64,000 nt of DNA from Micropterix aruncella. Lineage: Eukaryota; Arthropoda; Insecta; Lepidoptera; Micropterigidae. This document shows, piece after piece, positions 48,468-61,843 of the stretch. Within the stretch, counting starts at the first letter, position 1, and every line of letters begins with the position of its first letter. A program made the translations under genes and the position numbers. The notes under the pieces were generated by a model. That model did not search any database, had not been told where the DNA came from, and was given only the letters and a program-made list of their open reading frames with translations. The DNA is taken from the NCBI GenBank assembly GCA_944548615.1, contig CALYMY010000057.1:62001-126000 (forward strand), written 5' to 3'.

Positions 48468-50482
48468 GTGAAATTTGGTATAGGCATTCAATTATGATGG
48501 CAATTACTAAGTTCCACCATGACATGGCTGCTGCACCCAGGGTTGGCTCCCGACGAGGGAACTCCTCAACGGTCAACCGTAGAGACGTGAAATTTGGTAT
48601 AGGCATTCCATTATGATGGCAATTACTAAGTTCCACCATGACATGGCTGCTGCACCCAGGGTTGGCTCCCGACGAGGGAACTCCTCAACGGTCAACCGTA
48701 GAGACGTGAAATTTGGTATAGGCATTCCATTATGATGGCAATTACTAAGTTCCACCATGACATGGCTGCTGCACCCAGGGTTGGCTCCCGACGAGGGAAA
48801 AACTCAACGGTCAACCGTAGATACGTGAAATTTGGTATAGGCATTCCATTATGATGGCAATTACTAAGTTACACCATGACATGGCTGCTGCACCCAGGGT
48901 TGGCTCCCGACGAGGGAACTCCTTAACGGTCAACCGTAGAGACGTGAAATTTGGTATAGGCATTCCATTATGATGGCAATTACTAAGTTCCACCATGACA
49001 TGGCTGCTGCACCCAAGGTTGGCTCCCGACGAGGGAACTCCTTAACGGTCAACCGTAGAGACGTGAAATTTGGTATAGGCATTCCATTATGATGGCAATT
49101 ACTAAGTTCCACCATGACATGGCTGCTGCACCAAGGGTTGGCTCCCGACGAGGGAAAAACTCAACGGTCAACCGTAGATACGTGAAATTTGGTATAGGCA
49201 TTCCATTATGATGGCAATTACTAAGTTCCACCATGACATGGCTGCTGCACCCAGGGTTGGCTCCCGACGAGGGAACTCCTCAACGGTCAACCGTAGAGAC
49301 GTGAAATTTGGTATAGGCATTCCATTATGAAAACAATTACTAAGTTCCACCATGACATGGCTGCTGCACCCAGGGTTGGCTCCCGACGAGGGAACTCCTC
49401 AACGGTCAACCGTAGAGACGTGAAATTTGGTATAGGCATTCCATAATGATGGCAATTACTAAGTTCCACCATGACATGGCTGCTGCACCCAGGGTTGGCT
49501 CCCGACGAGGGAACTCCTCAACGGTCAACCGTAGAGACGTGAAATTTGGTATAGGCATTCCATTATGATGGCAATTACTAAGTTCCACCATGACATGGCT
49601 GCTGCACCCAGGGTTGGCTCCCGACGAGGGAACTCCTCAACGGTCAACCGTAGAGACGTGAAATTTGGTATAGGCTTTCCATTATGATGGCAATTACTAA
49701 GTTCCGCCATGACATGGCTGCTGCACCCAGGGTTGGCTCCCGACGAGGGAACTCCTCAACGGTCAACCGTAGAGACGTGAAATTTGGTATAGGCATTCCA
49801 TTATGAAAACAATTACTAAGTTCCACCATGACATGGCTGCTGCACCCAGGGTTGGCTCCCGACGAGGGAACTCCTCAACGGTCAACCGTAGAGACGTAAA
49901 ATTTGGTATAGGCATTCCATAATGATGGCAATTACTAAGTTCCACCATGACATGGCTGCTGCACCCAGGGTTGGCTCCCGACGAGGGAACTCCTCAACGG
50001 TCAACCGTAGAGACGTGAAATTTGGTATAGGCTTTCCATTATGATGGCAATTACTAAGTTCCGCCATGACATGGCTGCTGTACCCAGGGTTGGCTCCCGA
50101 CGAGGGAACTCCTCAACGGTCAACCGTAGAGACGTAAAATTTGGTATAGGCATTCCATTATGATGGCAATTACTAAATTCCACCATGACATGGCTGCTGC
50201 ACAAAGGGTTGGCTCCCGACGAGGGAACTCCTCAACGGTGAAACGTAGAGACGTGAAATTTGGTATAGGCATTCCATTATAATGGCAATTACTAAGTTCC
50301 ACCATGACATGGCTGCTGCACCCAGGGTTGGCTCCCGACGAGGGAACTCCTCAACGGTGAAACGTAGAGACGTGAAATTTGTTATAGGCATTCCATTTTA
50401 ATGGCAATTACTAAGTTCCACCATGACATGGCTGCTGCACCCAGGGTTGGCTCCCGACGAGGGAACTCCTCAACGGTCAACC
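48468..50482 (-). repeat. 119-bp satellite array, minus, 17 monomers (tile 16, alpha)
   Basis: Same as tiles 3 and 12 in length and variant order. Confidence 0.98.
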
Positions 50483-51086
50483 AAATTTCACGTCTCTACG
50501 GTTGACCGTTGAGGAGTTCCCTCGTCGGGAGCCAACCCTGGGTGCAGCAGCCATGTCATGGTGGAACTTAGTAATTGCCATCATAATGGAATGCCTATAC
50601 CAAATTTCACGTCTCTACGGTTGATTGTTGAGGAGTTCCCTCGTCGGGAGCCAGCCCTGGGTGCAGCAGCCATGTCATGGTGGAACTTAGTAATTGCGAT
50701 CATAATGGAATGCCTATACCAAATTTCACGTCTCTACGGTTGACCGTTGAGGAGTTCCCTCGTCGGGAGCCAACCCTGGGTGCAGCAGCCATGTCATGGT
50801 GGAACTTAGTAATTGCCATCATAATGGAATGCCTATACCAAATTTCACGTCTCTACGGTTGACCGTTGAGGAGTTCCCTCGTCGGGAGCCAACCCTGGGT
50901 GCAGCAGCCATGTCATGGTGGAACTTAGTAATTGCCATCATAATGTAATGCCTATACCAAATTTCACGTCTCTACGGTTGACCGTTGAGGAGTTCCCTCG
51001 TCGGGAGCCAACCCTGGGTGCAGCAGCCATGTCATGGTGGAACTTAGTAATTGCCATCATAATGGAATGCCTATACCAAATTTCAC
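50483..51086 (+). repeat. 119-bp satellite array, plus, 5 monomers (tile 16, alpha)
   Basis: Alpha subtype b. Confidence 0.97.
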
Positions 51087-51270
51087 CAAATTTCAAATTT
51101 GAAAATTCAAATTTCGAACCGACTGTCAGATTTGAAAATTCAAATTTCGAACCAACTGTCAAATTTGAAAATTCAAATTTCGAACCAACTGTCAAATTTG
51201 AAAATTCAAATTTCGAACCAACTGTCAGATTTGAAAATTATAATTTCGAACCAATTTGAAATTCGAAATC
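51087..51270 (+). repeat. 33-bp satellite, plus, about 5 units (tile 16, alpha)
   Basis: Standard alpha short array. Confidence 0.97.
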
Positions 51271-52690
51271 GTGAAATTTGGTATAGGCATTCCATTATGA
51301 TGGCAATTACTAAGTTCCACCATGACATGGCTGCTGCACCCAGGGTTGGCTCCCGACGAGGGAACTCCTCAACGGTCAACCGTAGAGACGTAAAATTTGG
51401 TATAGGCATTCCATTATGATGGCAATTACTAAATTCCACCATGACATGGCTGCTGCACCCAGGGTTGTCTCCCGACGAGGGAACTCCTCAACGGTCAACG
51501 GTAGAGACGTGAAATTTGGTATAGGCATTCCATTATGATGGCAATTACTAAGTTCCACCATGACATGGCTGCTGCACCCAGGGTTGGCTCCCGACGAGGG
51601 AACTCCTCAACGGCCAACCGTAGAGACGTGAAATTTGGTATAGGCATTCCATTATGATGGCAATTACTAAGTTCCACCATGACATGGCTGCTGCACCCAG
51701 GGTTGGCTCCCGACGAGGGAACTCCTCAACGGTCAACCGTAGAGACGTGAAATTTGGTATAGGCATTCCATTATGATGGCAATTACTAAGTTCCACCATG
51801 ACATGGCTGCTGCACCCAAGGTTGGCTCCCGACGAGGGAACTCCTCAATGGTCGACCGTAGAGACGTAAAATTTGGTATAGGCATTCCATTATGATGGCA
51901 ATTACTAAGTTCCACCATGACATGGCTGCTGCACCCAGGGTTGGCTCCCGACGAGGGAACTCCTCAACGGTCAACCGTAGAGACGTGAAATTTGGTATAG
52001 GCTTTCCATTATGATGGCAATTACTAAGTTCCGCCATGACATGGCTGCTGCACCCAGGGTTGGCTCCCGACGAGGGAACTCCTCAACGGTCAACCGTAGA
52101 GACGTGAAATTTGGTATAGGCATTCCATTATGAAAACAATTACTAAGTTCCACCATGACATGGCTGCTGCACCCAGGGTTGGCTCCCGACGAGGGAACTC
52201 CTCAACGGTCAACCGTAGAGACGTAAAATTTGGTATAGGCATTCCATAATGATGGCAATTACTAAGTTCCACCATGACATGGCTGCTGCACCCAGGGTTG
52301 GCTCCCGACGAGGGAACTCCTCAACGGTCAACCGTAGAGACGTGAAATTTGGTATAGGCTTTCCATTATGATGGCAATTACTAAGTTCCGCCATGACATG
52401 GCTGCTGCACCCAGGGTTGGCTCCCGACGAGGGAACTCCTCAACGGTGAAACGTAGAGACGTGAAATTTGGTATAGGCATTCCATTATAATGGCAATTAC
52501 TAAGTTCCACCATGACATGGCTGCTGCACCCAGGGTTGGCTCCCGACGAGGGAACTCCTCAACGGTGAAACGTAGAGACGTGAAATTTGTTATAGGCATT
52601 CCATTTTAATGGCAATTACTAAGTTCCACCATGACATGGCTGCTGCACCCAGGGTTGGCTCCCGACGAGGGAACTCCTCAACGGTCAACC
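51271..52690 (-). repeat. 119-bp satellite array, minus, 12 monomers (tile 17, alpha)
   Basis: 12x119-8 bp, exactly four monomers shorter than tile 4. The aatggtcgaccg monomer (near 51847) is followed by a ggctttcc monomer (near 51999). The ggtgaaacg, atgaaaac, ccataatg and caatcgtag monomers between them in tile 4 are missing. The breakpoint near 51,907 ends the 13,329-offset block and starts the 41,853-offset block. Confidence 0.97.
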
Positions 52691-53294
52691 AAATTTCACG
52701 TCTCTACGGTTGACCGTTGAGGAGTTCCCTCGTCGGGAGCCAACCCTGGGTGCAGCAGCCATGTCATGGTGGAACTTAGTAATTGCCATCATAATGGAAT
52801 GCCTATACCAAATTTCACGTCTCTACGGTTGATTGTTGAGGAGTTCCCTCGTCGGGAGCCAGCCCTGGGTGCAGCAGCCATGTCATGGTGGAACTTAGTA
52901 ATTGCGATCATAATGGAATGCCTATACCAAATTTCACGTCTCTACGGTTGACCGTTGAGGAGTTCCCTCGTCGGGAGCCAACCCTGGGTGCAGCAGCCAT
53001 GTCATGGTGGAACTTAGTAATTGCCATCATAATGGAATGCCTATACCAAATTTCACGTCTCTACGGTTGACCGTTGAGGAGTTCCCTCGTCGGGAGCCAA
53101 CCCTGGGTGCAGCAGCCATGTCATGGTGGAACTTAGTAATTGCCATCATAATGTAATGCCTATACCAAATTTCACGTCTCTACGGTTGACCGTTGAGGAG
53201 TTCCCTCGTCGGGAGCCAACCCTGGGTGCAGCAGCCATGTCATGGTGGAACTTAGTAATTGCCATCATAATGGAATGCCTATACCAAATTTCAC
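52691..53294 (+). repeat. 119-bp satellite array, plus, 5 monomers (tile 17, alpha)
   Basis: Alpha subtype b. J1 centre 52691-52707. Confidence 0.97.
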
Positions 53295-53478
53295 CAAATT
53301 TCAAATTTGAAAATTCAAATTTCGAACCGACTGTCAGATTTGAAAATTCAAATTTCGAACCAACTGTCAAATTTGAAAATTCAAATTTCGAACCAACTGT
53401 CAAATTTGAAAATTCAAATTTCGAACCAACTGTCAGATTTGAAAATTATAATTTCGAACCAATTTGAAATTCGAAATC
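53295..53478 (+). repeat. 33-bp satellite, plus, about 5 units (tile 17, alpha)
   Basis: Standard alpha short array. Confidence 0.97.
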
Positions 53479-54422
53479 GTGAAATTTGGTATAGGCATTC
53501 CATTATGATGGCAATTACTAAGTTCCACCATGACATGGCTGCTGCACCCAGGGTTGGCTCCCGACGAGGGAACTCCTCAACGGTCAACCGTAGAGACGTA
53601 AAATTTGGTATAGGCATTCCATTATGATGGCAATTACTAAATTCCACCATGACATGGCTGCTGCACCCAGGGTTGTCTCCCGACGAGGGAACTCCTCAAC
53701 GGTCAACGGTAGAGACGTGAAATTTGGTATAGGCATTCCATTATGATGGCAATTACTAAGTTCCACCATGACATGGCTGCTGCACCCAGGGTTGGCTCCC
53801 GACGAGGGAACTCCTCAACGGTCAACCGTAGAGACGTGAAATTTGGTATAGGCATTCCATAATGATGGCAATTACTAAGTTCCACCATGACATGGCTGCT
53901 GCACCCAGGGTTGGCTCCCGACGAGGGAACTCCTCAACGGCCAACCGTAGAGACGTGAAATTTGGTATAGGCATTCCATTATGATGGCAATTACTAAGTT
54001 CCACCATGACATGGCTGCTGCACCCAGGGTTGGCTCCCGACGAGGGAACTCCTCAACGGTCAACCGTAGAGACGTGAAATTTGGTATAGGCATTCCATTA
54101 TGATGGCAATTACTAAGTTCCACCATGACATGGCTGCTGCACCCAAGGTTGGCTCCCGACGAGGGAACTCCTCAATGGTCGACCGTAGAGACGTAAAATT
54201 TGGTATATACATTCCATTATGATGGCAATTACTAAATTCCACCATGACATGGCTGCTGCACCCAGGGTTGGCTCCCGACGAGGGAACTCCTCAACGGTGA
54301 AACGTAGAGACGTGAAATTTGTTATAGGCATTCCATTATAATGGCAATTACTAAGTTCCACCATGACATGGCTGCTGCACCCAGGGTTGGCTCCCGACGA
54401 GGGAACTCCTCAACGGTCAACC
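53479..54422 (-). repeat. 119-bp satellite array, minus, 8 monomers (tile 18, beta)
   Basis: Copy of 11626-12569, with tatatacattcc near 54203. Confidence 0.97.
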
Positions 54423-55145
54423 AAATTTCACGTCTCTACGGTTGACCGTTGAGGAGTTCCCTCCTTGGGAGCCAACCCTGGGTGCAGCAGCCATGTCATG
54501 GTGGAACTTAGTAATTGCCATCATAATGGAATGCCTATACCAAATTTCACGTCTCTACGGTTGACCGTTGAGGAGTTCCCTCGTCGGGAGCCAACCCTGG
54601 GTGCAGCAGCCATGTCATGGTGGAACTTAGTAATTGCCATCATAATGGAATGCCTATACCAAATTTCACGTCTCTACGGTTGACCGTTGAGGAGTTCTCT
54701 CGTCGGGAGCCAGCCCTGGGTGCAGCAGCCATGTCATGGTGGAACTTAGTAATTGCGATCATAATGGAATGCCTATACCAAATTTCACGTCTCTACGGTT
54801 GACCGTTGAGGAGTTCCCTCGTCGGGAGCCAACCCTGGGTGCAGCAGCCATGTCATGGTGGAACTTAGTAATTGCCATCATAATGGAATGCCTATACCAA
54901 ATTTCACGTCTCTACGGTTGACCGTTGAGGAGTTCCCTCGTCGGGAGCCAACCCTGGGTGCAGCAGCCATGTCATGGTGGAACTTAGTAATTGCCATCAT
55001 AATGTAATGCCTATAATAAATTTCACGTCTCTACGGTTGACCGTTGAGGAGTTCCCTCGTCGGGAGCCAACCCTGGGTGCAGCAGCCATGTCATGGTGGA
55101 ACTTAGTAATTGCCATCATAATGGAATGCCTATACCAAATTTCAC
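54423..55145 (+). repeat. 119-bp satellite array, plus, 6 monomers (tile 18, beta)
   Basis: Beta subtype 2 (gttctctcg, ctataataaattt). Confidence 0.97.
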
Positions 55146-56383
55146 CAAATTTCAAATTTGAAAATTCAAATTTCGAACCGACTGTCAGATTTGAAAATTC
55201 AAATTTCGAACCAACTGTCAAATTTGAAAATTCAAATTTCGAACCAACTGTCAAATTTGAAAATTCAAATTTCGAACCAACTATCAAATTTGAAAATTAA
55301 AATTTCGAACCAACTGTCAGATTTGAAAATTCAAATTTCGAACCGACTGTCAGATTTGAAAATTCAAATTTCGAACCAACTGTCAAATTTGAAAATTCAA
55401 ATTTCGAAACAACTGTCAGATTTGAAAATTAAAATTTCGAACCAACTGTCAAATTTGAAAATTCAAATTTCGAACCGACTGTCAGATTTGAAAATTCAAA
55501 TTTCGAACCAACTGTCAAATTTGAAAATTCAAATTTCGAACCATCTGTCAAATTTGAAAATTCAAATTTCGAACCAACTGTCAGATTTGAAAATTCAAAT
55601 TTCGAACCAACTGTCAAATTTGAAAATTCAAATTTCGAACCAACTGTCAGATTTGAAAATTCAAATATCGAACCAACTGTCAAATTTGAAAATTCAAATT
55701 TCGAACCAACTGTCAGATTTTAAAAGTCAAATTTCGAACCAACTGTCAAATTTGAAAATTCAAATTTCGAACCAACTGTCAAATTTGAAAATTCAAATTT
55801 CGAACCAACTGTCAGATTTGAAAATTCAAATTTCGAACCAACTGTCAGATTTGAAAATTTGAATTTCGAACCAACTGTCAGATTAGAAAATTCAAATTTC
55901 GAACCAACTGTCAGATTTGAAAATTCAAATTTCGAACCAACTGTCAGATTTGAAAATTCAAATTTCGAACCAACTGTCAAATTTGAAAATTCAAATTTCG
56001 AACCAACTGTCAGATTTGAAAATTCAAATTTCGAACTAACTGTCAAATTTGAAAATTCAAATTTCGAACCAACTGTCAGATTTGAAAATTCAAATTTCGA
56101 ACCAAGTGTCAAATTTGAAAATTCGAAATTTCGAAACCAACTGTCACATTTGAAAATTAAAATTTCGAACCAACTGTCAGATTTGAAAATTCAAATTTCG
56201 AACCAACTGTCAGATTTGAAAATTCTAATTTCGAACCAACTGTCAGATTTGAAAATTGAAATTTCGAACCAACTGTCAGATTTGAAAATTCGAATTTCGA
56301 ACCAACTGTCAGATTTGAAAATTCAAATTTCGAACCAACTGTCAAATTTGAAAATTCAAATTTCGAACCAACTGTCAGATTTG
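55146..56383 (+). repeat. 33-bp satellite, plus, about 37 units (tile 18, beta)
   Basis: Copy of 13293-14530 with ccaactatcaaat, but attcaaatttcg near 56355 where tile 5 has attctaatttcg. Confidence 0.97.
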
Positions 56384-56613
56384 TTCGAAATTTGAATTTT
56401 CAAATCTGACAGTTGGTTCGAAATTTGAATTTTCAAATCTGACAGTTGGTTCGAAATTCAAATTTTTAAATCTGACAGTTGGTTCGAAATTTGAATTTTC
56501 AAATCTGACAGTTGGTTCGAAATTTGAATTTTCAAATTTGACAGTTGGTTCGAAATTTGAATTTACAAATATGACAGTCGGTTCGAAATTTGAATTTTCA
56601 AATTTGGCATTTG
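56384..56613 (-). repeat. 33-bp satellite, minus, about 7 units (tile 18, beta)
   Basis: Subtype 2 boundary tttggcatttggtg. J2 centre 56384-56400. Confidence 0.97.
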
Positions 56614-57557
56614 GTGAAATTTGGTATAGGCATTCAATTATGATGGCAATTACTAAGTTCCACCATGACATGGCTGCTGCACCCAGGGTTGGCTCCCGAC
56701 GAGGGAACTCCTCAACGGTCAATCGTAGAGACGTGAAATTTGGTATAGGCATTCCATTATGATGGCAATTACTAAGTTCCACCATGACATGGCTGCTGCA
56801 CCCAGGGTTGGCTCCCGACGAGGGAACTCCTCAACGGTCAACCGTAGAGACGTGAAATTTGGTATAGGCTTTCCATTATGATGGCAATTACTAAGTTCCG
56901 CCATGACATGGCTGCTGCACCCAGGGTTGGCTCCCGACGAGGGAACTCCTCAACGGTCAACCGTAGAGACGTGAAATTTGGTATAGGCATTCCATTATGA
57001 AAACAATTACTAAGTTCCACCATGACATGGCTGCTGCACCCAGGGTTGGCTCCCGACGAGGGAACTCCTCAACGGTCAACCGTAGAGACGTAAAATTTGG
57101 TATAGGCATTCCATAATGATGGCAATTACTAAGTTCCACCATGACATGGCTGCTGCACCCAGGGTTGGCTCCCGACGAGGGAACTCCTCAACGGTCAACC
57201 GTAGAGACGTGAAATTTGGTATAGGCTTTCCATTATGATGGCAATTACTAAGTTCCGCCATGACATGGCTGCTGCACCCAGGGTTGGCTCCCGACGAGGG
57301 AACTCCTCAACGGTGAAACGTAGAGACGTGAAATTTGGTATAGGCATTCCATTATAATGGCAATTACTAAGTTCCACCATGACATGGCTGCTGCACCCAG
57401 GGTTGGCTCCCGACGAGGGAACTCCTCAACGGTGAAACGTAGAGACGTGAAATTTGTTATAGGCATTCCATTTTAATGGCAATTACTAAGTTCCACCATG
57501 ACATGGCTGCTGCACCCAGGGTTGGCTCCCGACGAGGGAACTCCTCAACGGTCAACC
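56614..57557 (-). repeat. 119-bp satellite array, minus, 8 monomers (tile 19, alpha)
   Basis: A hybrid of 8x119-8 bp. The first monomer has ttcaattatg as in the long alpha arrays. It then switches to the second half of the tile 4 array, from caatcgtag (56721) to ccattttaatgg. Tile 21 has the same hybrid. Confidence 0.97.
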
Positions 57558-58161
57558 AAATTTCACGTCTCTACGGTTGACCGTTGAGGAGTTCCCTCGT
57601 CGGGAGCCAACCCTGGGTGCAGCAGCCATGTCATGGTGGAACTTAGTAATTGCCATCATAATGGAATGCCTATACCAAATTTCACGTCTCTACGGTTGAT
57701 TGTTGAGGAGTTCCCTCGTCGGGAGCCAGCCCTGGGTGCAGCAGCCATGTCATGGTGGAACTTAGTAATTGCGATCATAATGGAATGCCTATACCAAATT
57801 TCACGTCTCTACGGTTGACCGTTGAGGAGTTCCCTCGTCGGGAGCCAACCCTGGGTGCAGCAGCCATGTCATGGTGGAACTTAGTAATTGCCATCATAAT
57901 GGAATGCCTATACCAAATTTCACGTCTCTACGGTTGACCGTTGAGGAGTTCCCTCGTCGGGAGCCAACCCTGGGTGCAGCAGCCATGTCATGGTGGAACT
58001 TAGTAATTGCCATCATAATGTAATGCCTATACCAAATTTCACGTCTCTACGGTTGACCGTTGAGGAGTTCCCTCGTCGGGAGCCAACCCTGGGTGCAGCA
58101 GCCATGTCATGGTGGAACTTAGTAATTGCCATCATAATGGAATGCCTATACCAAATTTCAC
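57558..58161 (+). repeat. 119-bp satellite array, plus, 5 monomers (tile 19, alpha)
   Basis: Alpha subtype b. Confidence 0.97.
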
Positions 58162-58345
58162 CAAATTTCAAATTTGAAAATTCAAATTTCGAACCGACTG
58201 TCAGATTTGAAAATTCAAATTTCGAACCAACTGTCAAATTTGAAAATTCAAATTTCGAACCAACTGTCAAATTTGAAAATTCAAATTTCGAACCAACTGT
58301 CAGATTTGAAAATTATAATTTCGAACCAATTTGAAATTCGAAATC
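58162..58345 (+). repeat. 33-bp satellite, plus, about 5 units (tile 19, alpha)
   Basis: Standard alpha short array. Confidence 0.97.
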
Positions 58346-59289
58346 GTGAAATTTGGTATAGGCATTCCATTATGATGGCAATTACTAAGTTCCACCATGA
58401 CATGGCTGCTGCACCCAGGGTTGGCTCCCGACGAGGGAACTCCTCAACGGTCAACCGTAGAGACGTAAAATTTGGTATAGGCATTCCATTATGATGGCAA
58501 TTACTAAATTCCACCATGACATGGCTGCTGCACCCAGGGTTGTCTCCCGACGAGGGAACTCCTCAACGGTCAACGGTAGAGACGTGAAATTTGGTATAGG
58601 CATTCCATTATGATGGCAATTACTAAGTTCCACCATGACATGGCTGCTGCACCCAGGGTTGGCTCCCGACGAGGGAACTCCTCAACGGTCAACCGTAGAG
58701 ACGTGAAATTTGGTATAGGCATTCCATAATGATGGCAATTACTAAGTTCCACCATGACATGGCTGCTGCACCCAGGGTTGGCTCCCGACGAGGGAACTCC
58801 TCAACGGCCAACCGTAGAGACGTGAAATTTGGTATAGGCATTCCATTATGATGGCAATTACTAAGTTCCACCATGACATGGCTGCTGCACCCAGGGTTGG
58901 CTCCCGACGAGGGAACTCCTCAACGGTCAACCGTAGAGACGTGAAATTTGGTATAGGCATTCCATTATGATGGCAATTACTAAGTTCCACCATGACATGG
59001 CTGCTGCACCCAAGGTTGGCTCCCGACGAGGGAACTCCTCAATGGTCGACCGTAGAGACGTAAAATTTGGTATATACATTCCATTATGATGGCAATTACT
59101 AAATTCCACCATGACATGGCTGCTGCACCCAGGGTTGGCTCCCGACGAGGGAACTCCTCAACGGTGAAACGTAGAGACGTGAAATTTGTTATAGGCATTC
59201 CATTATAATGGCAATTACTAAGTTCCACCATGACATGGCTGCTGCACCCAGGGTTGGCTCCCGACGAGGGAACTCCTCAACGGTCAACC
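58346..59289 (-). repeat. 119-bp satellite array, minus, 8 monomers (tile 20, beta)
   Basis: Copy of 53479-54422 at offset 4867. Confidence 0.97.
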
Positions 59290-60012
59290 AAATTTCACGT
59301 CTCTACGGTTGACCGTTGAGGAGTTCCCTCCTTGGGAGCCAACCCTGGGTGCAGCAGCCATGTCATGGTGGAACTTAGTAATTGCCATCATAATGGAATG
59401 CCTATACCAAATTTCACGTCTCTACGGTTGACCGTTGAGGAGTTCCCTCGTCGGGAGCCAACCCTGGGTGCAGCAGCCATGTCATGGTGGAACTTAGTAA
59501 TTGCCATCATAATGGAATGCCTATACCAAATTTCACGTCTCTACGGTTGACCGTTGAGGAGTTCTCTCGTCGGGAGCCAGCCCTGGGTGCAGCAGCCATG
59601 TCATGGTGGAACTTAGTAATTGCGATCATAATGGAATGCCTATACCAAATTTCACGTCTCTACGGTTGACCGTTGAGGAGTTCCCTCGTCGGGAGCCAAC
59701 CCTGGGTGCAGCAGCCATGTCATGGTGGAACTTAGTAATTGCCATCATAATGGAATGCCTATACCAAATTTCACGTCTCTACGGTTGACCGTTGAGGAGT
59801 TCCCTCGTCGGGAGCCAACCCTGGGTGCAGCAGCCATGTCATGGTGGAACTTAGTAATTGCCATCATAATGTAATGCCTATAATAAATTTCACGTCTCTA
59901 CGGTTGACCGTTGAGGAGTTCCCTCGTCGGGAGCCAACCCTGGGTGCAGCAGCCATGTCATGGTGGAACTTAGTAATTGCCATCATAATGGAATGCCTAT
60001 ACCAAATTTCAC
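59290..60012 (+). repeat. 119-bp satellite array, plus, 6 monomers (tile 20, beta)
   Basis: Beta subtype 2. Confidence 0.97.
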
Positions 60013-61613
60013 CAAATTTCAAATTTGAAAATTCAAATTTCGAACCGACTGTCAGATTTGAAAATTCAAATTTCGAACCAACTGTCAAATTTGAAAATTC
60101 AAATTTCGAACCAACTGTCAAATTTGAAAATTCAAATTTCGAACCAACTATCAAATTTGAAAATTAAAATTTCGAACCAACTGTCAGATTTGAAAATTCA
60201 AATTTCGAACCGACTGTCAGATTTGAAAATTCAAATTTCGAACCAACTGTCAAATTTGAAAATTCAAATTTCGAAACAACTGTCAGATTTGAAAATTAAA
60301 ATTTCGAACCAACTGTCAAATTTGAAAATTCAAATTTCGAACCGACTGTCAGATTTGAAAATTCAAATTTCGAACCAACTGTCAAATTTGAAAATTCAAA
60401 TTTCGAACCATCTGTCAAATTTGAAAATTCAAATTTCGAACCAACTCTCAGATTTGAAAATTCAAATTTCGAACCAACTGTCAAATTTGAAAATTCAAAT
60501 TTCGAACCAACTGTCAGATTTGAAAATTCAAATATCGAACCAACTGTCAAATTTGAAAATTCAAATTTCGAACCAACTGTCAGATTTTAAAAGTCAAATT
60601 TCGAACCAACTGTCAAATTTGAAAATTCAAATTTCGAACCAACTGTCAAATTTGAAAATTCAAATTTCGAACCAACTGTCAGATTTGAAAATTCAAATTT
60701 CGAACCAACTGTCAGATTTGAAAATTTGAATTTCGAACCAACTGTCAGATTAGAAAATTCAAATTTCGAACCAACTGTCAGATTTGAAAATTCAAATTTC
60801 GAACCAACTGTCAGATTTGAAAATTCAAATTTCGAACCAACTGTCAAATTTGAAAATTCAAATTTCGAACCAACTGTCAGATTTGAAAATTCAAATATCG
60901 AACCAACTGTCAAATTTGAAAATTCAAATTTCGAACCAACTGTCAGATTTTAAAAGTCAAATTTCGAACCAACTGTCAAATTTGAAAATTCAAATTTCGA
61001 ACCAACTGTCAAATTTGAAAATTCAAATTTCGAACCAACTGTCAGATTTGAAAATTCAAATTTCGAACCAACTGTCAGATTTGAAAATTTGAATTTCGAA
61101 CCAACTGTCAGATTAGAAAATTCAAATTTCGAACCAACTGTCAGATTTGAAAATTCAAATTTCGAACCAACTGTCAGATTTGAAAATTCAAATTTCGAAC
61201 CAACTGTCAAATTTGAAAATTCAAATTTCGAACCAACTGTCAGATTTGAAAATTCAAATTTCGAACTAACTGTCAAATTTGAAAATTCAAATTTCGAACC
61301 AACTGTCAGATTTGAAAATTCAAATTTCGAACCAAGTGTCAAATTTGAAAATTCGAAATTTCGAAACCAACTGTCACATTTGAAAATTAAAATTTCGAAC
61401 CAACTGTCAGATTTGAAAATTCAAATTTCGAACCAACTGTCAGATTTGAAAATTCTAATTTCGAACCAACTGTCAGATTTGAAAATTGAAATTTCGAACC
61501 AACTGTCAGATTTGAAAATTCGAATTTCGAACCAACTGTCAGATTTGAAAATTCAAATTTCGAACCAACTGTCAAATTTGAAAATTCAAATTTCGAACCA
61601 ACTGTCAGATTTG
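60013..61613 (+). repeat. 33-bp satellite, plus, about 48 units, expanded (tile 20, beta)
   Basis: 1601 bp, against 1238 in the other six beta tiles. The excess of 363 bp is exactly 11 units, from a direct duplication: the aaatatcg, gattttaaaagtc, aaaatttgaatttcg and gattagaaaatt units each appear twice, 363 bp apart. A private ccaactctcag lies near 60441. Confidence 0.97.
60531..61256 (+). repeat. 363-bp direct duplication inside a 33-bp array (11 units, two copies)
   Basis: Copies are 60531-60893 and 60894-61256. Diagnostic pairs: aatatcg at 60531 and 60894, gattttaaaagtc at 60583 and 60946, gattagaaaatt at 60748 and 61111 or so. The other beta tiles have one copy. Confidence 0.95.
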
Positions 61614-61843
61614 TTCGAAATTTGAATTTTCAAATCTGACAGTTGGTTCGAAATTTGAATTTTCAAATCTGACAGTTGGTTCGAAATTCAAATTTTTAAA
61701 TCTGACAGTTGGTTCGAAATTTGAATTTTCAAATCTGACAGTTGGTTCGAAATTTGAATTTTCAAATTTGACAGTTGGTTCGAAATTTGAATTTACAAAT
61801 ATGACAGTCGGTTCGAAATTTGAATTTTCAAATTTGGCATTTG
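61614..61843 (-). repeat. 33-bp satellite, minus, about 7 units (tile 20, beta)
   Basis: Subtype 2 boundary. J2 centre 61614-61630. Confidence 0.97.

Larger units (their letters stand above)
42219..51906. repeat. Large segmental duplicate at offset 13,329 (partner about 28890-38577)
   Basis: Shares the aagctcc and tttggaatagg monomers on the left and the aatggtcgaccg monomer on the right, with no difference noticed between them. The left part carries the post-gamma markers of tile 10, so this copy descends from the 29-kb copy and not from the one at the window start. Confidence 0.92.
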
